Assembly (NCBI GenBank): GCA_019313025.1
Contig: JAFDCA010000292.1
Coordinates: 1 to 7,926 of the forward strand
Reading direction: 5' to 3'
Length of the DNA stretch: 7,926 nucleotides
Origin: Deltaproteobacteria bacterium
GTDB taxonomy: Bacteria; Desulfobacterota; Desulfobacteria; Desulfobacterales; UBA11574
Shown: positions 4,525-7,926 of the stretch, piece after piece
Layout of the letters: each line of letters starts with the position of its first letter
Numbering within the stretch: position 1 is the stretch's first letter
Program-made: the position numbers and the translations under genes
The notes under the pieces: model-generated
The model's database searches: none
The model's input: the letters and a program-made list of their open reading frames with translations, nothing else
What the model was told of the DNA's origin: nothing

Positions 4525-6210
4525 ATGGGTGATCAGCCAAATAAAATTATATGCTCCATGATCCGGGTGAGCAAGTATTATGATAAAAAACCAGTTCTTA
4601 AAGATATATCATTATCGTATTTCTACGGGGCAAAAATCGGCGTTTTGGGCCTTAACGGCTCGGGGAAAAGCTCTCTTTTGCGCATCATGGCGGGCAAGGA
4701 CGCGGAATTTAACGGGGAGTTGATTCTATCCCCGGGATACACCGTCGGGCATATGGAACAGGAACCTGTTCTTGATGACACCAAAACCGTCAAAGAGACC
4801 GTGGAGGAAGCGGTTCAGTCAACCGTTGAACTTATGAATGAATTCAACCGCATCAACGAAAAATTCGCCGAGCTCATGTCCGATGAAGAGATGGTCCGTC
4901 TGATCGAGCGACAAGGAGAGGTCCAGGAAAAATTGGATGCAGCGGATGCATGGGATCTGGACGCCCGTCTTGAAATGGCCATGGACGCTCTGCGCTGTCC
5001 CCCGGGAAATACATTGGTAAGCGTACTGTCCGGCGGTGAAAAACGCCGGGTGGCGCTTTGCCGGCTCTTGCTCCGCAAACCGGACATTTTGCTTTTAGAC
5101 GAACCTACCAATCATCTGGATGCCGAAACCGTGGCCTGGCTTGAGCATCATCTTCATCAGTACCCGGGAACCGTCATCGCAGTGACCCATGACCGGTATT
5201 TTCTCGATAACGTTGCCGGTTGGATTCTGGAGCTCGATCGGGGTCACGGTATTCCATGGAAGGGCAATTACTCCTCTTGGCTCGAACAAAAAAAGGAACG
5301 TCTCAGACAAGAGGAAAAGGCCGAAAGCCATCGTCAAAAAACCCTTCAGAGAGAACTGGAATGGATCAAAATGACCCCCAAAGCCCGTCAGGTTAAATCC
5401 AAAGCTCGAATCAATGCGTATGAAAAATTGCTGGACCGTGAAAGCACGTCGCGAGCCGGAGATCTTGAAATTTACATACCGCCTGGGCCGCGTCTGGGCA
5501 ATCTGGTAATTGAAGCCGAAAATGTATCCAAGGGATACGACGACCGGCTTCTGATAGAGAACATGTCCTTCTTTTTGCCGCCGGGCGGCATTATCGGCGT
5601 CGTGGGACCCAATGGTGCCGGAAAGACCACTCTGTTCAAGATGATAACAGGCCAGGAAACACCGGATTCGGGCCGCTTTCGTATCGGCCAAACCGTTCAA
5701 TTGGCTTATGTGGACCAGAACCGTGAAAGTCTTGATCCCCAAAAAACCCTTTGGGAAGTGATTTCAAACAAAGAAGATATGATCGAACTCGGTAGCATGT
5801 CCATCAAATCGAGAGCCTACGTAGCCCGATTCAATTTTACCGGGCCCGACCAGCAAAAAAAGGTCGGCATGCTCTCGGGCGGCGAACGCAACCGTGTGCA
5901 TCTGGCCTGCATGCTCAAACAGGGAGCCAACGTCATTCTCCTTGACGAACCCACCAACGATCTTGACGTGAATACCCTTCGGGCTTTGGAAGAGGCTCTG
6001 GAAAATTTCGCAGGGTGCGCGGTGTTAATCAGCCACGACCGCTGGTTTTTAGACCGAATTGCCACGCATATCCTGGCCTTTGAGGGAGACAGTCGGACGG
6101 TATGGTTCGAGGGGAATTATTCGGAATATGAGGCGGACCGAAAAAAGCGTCTGGGTACTGAAGCCGACCGCCCTCACAGGATCAAATACCGGCAACTGAC
6201 ACGAGATTGA
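4525..6210 (+). CDS. ettA: Energy-dependent translational throttle protein EttA (ABC-F ATPase)
   Basis: This 561-residue cytoplasmic ABC-F protein has two ATP-binding cassettes and no membrane segments. Domain 1 has Walker A GLNGSGKS (42-49), signature LSGGE (168-172) and Walker B ILLLDEP (188-194, catalytic E193). Domain 2 has Walker A GPNGAGKT (361-368), LSGGE (450-454) and ILLDEP (471-476, E475). The insertion at ~88-140 in domain 1 corresponds to the EttA arm. The linker at ~245-320 (GNYSSWLEQKKERL, KARQVKSKARINAYEKL, IPPGPRLG) corresponds to the P-site tRNA interaction motif. It matches E. coli EttA (555 aa, recalled) along its length, including AGWILELDRG and SHDRWFLDRIATHIL. The known role is binding the ribosomal E site and gating entry into elongation according to the ATP/ADP ratio. 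The start ATG has AAGGA 6 nt ahead. It is followed by pgm after 94 bp in the same direction. Specialised ABC-F resistance proteins are excluded by these EttA-specific motifs. Confidence 0.96.
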   Translation: MGDQPNKIICSMIRVSKYYDKKPVLKDISLSYFYGAKIGVLGLNGSGKSSLLRIMAGKDAEFNGELILSPGYTVGHMEQEPVLDDTKTVKETVEEAVQSTVELMNEFNRINEKFAELMSDEEMVRLIERQGEVQEKLDAADAWDLDARLEMAMDALRCPPGNTLVSVLSGGEKRRVALCRLLLRKPDILLLDEPTNHLDAETVAWLEHHLHQYPGTVIAVTHDRYFLDNVAGWILELDRGHGIPWKGNYSSWLEQKKERLRQEEKAESHRQKTLQRELEWIKMTPKARQVKSKARINAYEKLLDRESTSRAGDLEIYIPPGPRLGNLVIEAENVSKGYDDRLLIENMSFFLPPGGIIGVVGPNGAGKTTLFKMITGQETPDSGRFRIGQTVQLAYVDQNRESLDPQKTLWEVISNKEDMIELGSMSIKSRAYVARFNFTGPDQQKKVGMLSGGERNRVHLACMLKQGANVILLDEPTNDLDVNTLRALEEALENFAGCAVLISHDRWFLDRIATHILAFEGDSRTVWFEGNYSEYEADRKKRLGTEADRPHRIKYRQLTRD

Positions 6211-6304
6211 TGGGATGTACCTCTTCACGGAGTGTGCTTTCCCGTGAACACTTACCATGGGTTTGCTCGCCGCCGCGGATCTGTAAAATGAAAGGGAAAT
6301 TCCA
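6211..6304 (+). other. ettA-pgm spacer with a 7-bp stem-loop
   Basis: TTCACGG (6224-6230) pairs with CCGTGAA (6242-6248) across an 11-nt loop. No T-tract follows, so it does not look like an intrinsic terminator and ettA and pgm may be cotranscribed. An alternative pairing of AGTGT (6231-6235) with ACACT (6248-6252) competes with it. The pgm Shine-Dalgarno (AAAGGGA, 6291-6297) lies 7 nt before its ATG. Confidence 0.4.
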
Positions 6305-7926
6305 ATGAAACGACATCCATTGGCCGGAAACCCGGCTCCAAAGTCCATGCTGGTGAACATTCCCAGGCTGGTTGCATCTTACTATACCCTGGAACCATCC
6401 GGTCCGGTATCATTTGGGACTTCCGGCCACAGAGGTTGCGCCTTTAACGGCACGTTTAACGAAATGCATATCGCTTCAACCGCACAGGCTATCTGCGAAT
6501 ATCGGTCATCCAGGGGAATTAACGGTCCTCTATACCTGGGTTTTGATACCCATGCACTTTCCGAGGCGGCATTCAGGACATCGCTGGAAGTTTTTTCTGC
6601 CAACAACGTTAATGTTATTATCCATGACAAAGACGAATACACCCCGACGCCGGTCATTTCTTTTCTCATTCTGGAATACAACAAAGGAAAAACAAAAGGA
6701 TGGGCCGACGGCGTGGTAATCACACCGTCTCACAATCCGCCTCAGGACGGTGGATTTAAATATAACCCTCCCCAGGGCGGTCCCGCAGACGTGGATGTTA
6801 CGGGTTGGGTCCAGAGCCGGGCAAACCAGCTCATGAATTCCAATGAATCCGATATTCGAAGGATGCCCTACGAGAAGTCCCGTCATGCCCGCACCATTCA
6901 TATGCAGAATTTCATTGCACCGTTCGTTGACGCACTTTCAGAGGTGATCGATATGGAAATCATTCAAAAACAGGGCGTCAGGATCGGTGTGGATCCAATG
7001 GGAGGGTCGGGTGTGCATTTTTGGGAGCCCATTGCCGAAAAATATAACCTGGATATTACGGTTGTGAACACAGATGTCGATCCGACATTCGGATTTATGA
7101 CCGTTGACTCGGATGGCGAAATCCGTATGGACTGTTCTTCTCCCTATGCCATGGCAAACTTGATTGATATGGCAAACAAATTCGATATTGCCTGGGGAAA
7201 TGATTCCGATTACGATCGGCATGGCATTGTTTGCCCCAGCGGATTAATGAACCCGAATCATTACCTGTCCGTGGCAATCTGGTATCTGTTGCGATACAGA
7301 AAAAAGTGGAAAAAAGATCTGGCTGTGGGCAAAACATTGGTCAGTAGCAGCATGATCGACAAGGTGGTGGTTGGGTTAAAAAGAACCCTTTTCGAAGTTC
7401 CTGTTGGCTTTAAGTGGTTTGTTGACGGCATGCTGGGGGGAACCCTTGCATTTGGCGGCGAAGAAAGCGCCGGAGCATCCTTTTTGCGAAAGGACGGCAC
7501 CGTATGGACCACTGACAAAGACGGATTTTGTATGTCACTCCTGGCTGCGGAAATATTGGCAAAAACCGGAAAAACACCGGACGAAATCTATTCCGATATA
7601 TTGATCCCTAAATATGGAGAACCGTATTACAAAAGGGTCGACGGGCCGATTTCAGATGAACAGAAAAAGGTTTTAAAAGGACTGACGCCCGATGCCATCC
7701 AAACGCCCACAATTGCAGCGTTGCCCATTACGGCGGTGATGACCACTGCACAGGGAAACAACGCCCCGATCGGGGGGGTCAAAGTGATGATCGCAGACGG
7801 TTCCTGGTTTGCCATCCGGCCGTCGGGCACGGAACCTAAAATGAAGCTTTATATCGAAAGCTTTGGTGGAAAAGAACGCTGGCAGCAAATCCATGATGAG
7901 GCATTGCCACTGATATTCGGGGAAAA
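6305..7926 (+). CDS. pgm: Phosphoglucomutase (alpha-D-glucose phosphomutase), 3' end cut by the window
   Basis: The frame from the ATG at 6305 is open for 540 codons to the last base, with no stop, so the gene runs out of the window. E. coli Pgm is 546 residues (recalled), so only a few residues are probably missing. The enzyme interconverts glucose 1-phosphate and glucose 6-phosphate in the cytoplasm, feeding glycogen and UDP-glucose synthesis. All alpha-D-phosphohexomutase motifs are present: VSFGTSGHRG (35-44), the phosphoserine loop TPSHNPPQDGG (S142 as the phosphorylated serine), the magnesium loop GNDSDYDRHG (D300, D302, D304), the sugar-binding GGEESAG (384-390) and the phosphate-binding RPSGTE (505-510). 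VGFKWFVDG and DKDG are also as in E. coli Pgm. AAAGGGA precedes the start by 7 nt. Cotranscription with ettA is possible. Phosphomannomutase/GlmM identity is unlikely given the length and Pgm-type motifs. Confidence 0.96.
   Translation, partial: MKRHPLAGNPAPKSMLVNIPRLVASYYTLEPSGPVSFGTSGHRGCAFNGTFNEMHIASTAQAICEYRSSRGINGPLYLGFDTHALSEAAFRTSLEVFSANNVNVIIHDKDEYTPTPVISFLILEYNKGKTKGWADGVVITPSHNPPQDGGFKYNPPQGGPADVDVTGWVQSRANQLMNSNESDIRRMPYEKSRHARTIHMQNFIAPFVDALSEVIDMEIIQKQGVRIGVDPMGGSGVHFWEPIAEKYNLDITVVNTDVDPTFGFMTVDSDGEIRMDCSSPYAMANLIDMANKFDIAWGNDSDYDRHGIVCPSGLMNPNHYLSVAIWYLLRYRKKWKKDLAVGKTLVSSSMIDKVVVGLKRTLFEVPVGFKWFVDGMLGGTLAFGGEESAGASFLRKDGTVWTTDKDGFCMSLLAAEILAKTGKTPDEIYSDILIPKYGEPYYKRVDGPISDEQKKVLKGLTPDAIQTPTIAALPITAVMTTAQGNNAPIGGVKVMIADGSWFAIRPSGTEPKMKLYIESFGGKERWQQIHDEALPLIFGE

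Noticed and set aside
5095..5742. 215-codon open frame on the minus strand
   Set aside because: It lies wholly inside ettA, whose conserved motifs are read on the plus strand; the antisense protein resembles nothing I know.
6224..6248. Intrinsic terminator between ettA and pgm
   Set aside because: The 7-bp stem is real but no T-tract follows on the plus strand.
6049..7894. Several minus-strand and one plus-strand open frames of 60-125 codons (for example 6372-6719 plus, 6530-6901 minus)
   Set aside because: They are shadows of pgm, which is open on the plus strand from 6305 to the window end with every expected motif.

Overview
The window reads as bacterial chromosomal DNA. The EttA and phosphoglucomutase proteins are proteobacterial in character, and the mix of moderate GC, a putative molybdenum-carrier protein and an EF-hand/cysteine-hydrolase fusion would fit a Desulfobacterota-like (deltaproteobacterial) genome. 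That taxonomic guess is inference from gene content, not a database result.

Left edge (1-585, minus strand): the 5' part of a tyrosine recombinase (phage-integrase family) gene that runs off the window. Its frame is broken at an 8-base homopolymer (307-314). Reading on in the -1 frame restores a normal catalytic-domain sequence up to the window edge. The Shine-Dalgarno and start codon lie inside a long interrupted inverted repeat (532-585). About 260 bp follow in which I see no gene.

Middle (845-4351, minus strand): four genes in one direction with short gaps (about 35-55 bp), plausibly one transcription unit read from 4351 towards 845. In order of transcription they are: a membrane-anchored or secreted N-acetylmuramoyl-L-alanine amidase-like protein with three C-terminal repeats of about 45 residues; a compact isochorismatase/nicotinamidase-like cysteine hydrolase; a second, divergent cysteine hydrolase carrying an N-terminal EF-hand-like segment; and a small Rossmann-like 'putative molybdenum carrier' (SLOG-type) protein. 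The pairing of two cysteine hydrolases with a putative nucleotide- or cofactor-binding protein is the least explained part of the window.

Right (4525-7926, plus strand): a divergent intergenic region of about 170 bp leads into ettA, an ABC-F translation factor, followed 94 bp later by pgm, the alpha-D-glucose phosphomutase. Pgm stays open to the window end, so only its last few codons are missing. These two are ordinary housekeeping genes with all expected motifs and could be cotranscribed.

No tRNA, rRNA, CRISPR array or complete insertion sequence was seen.
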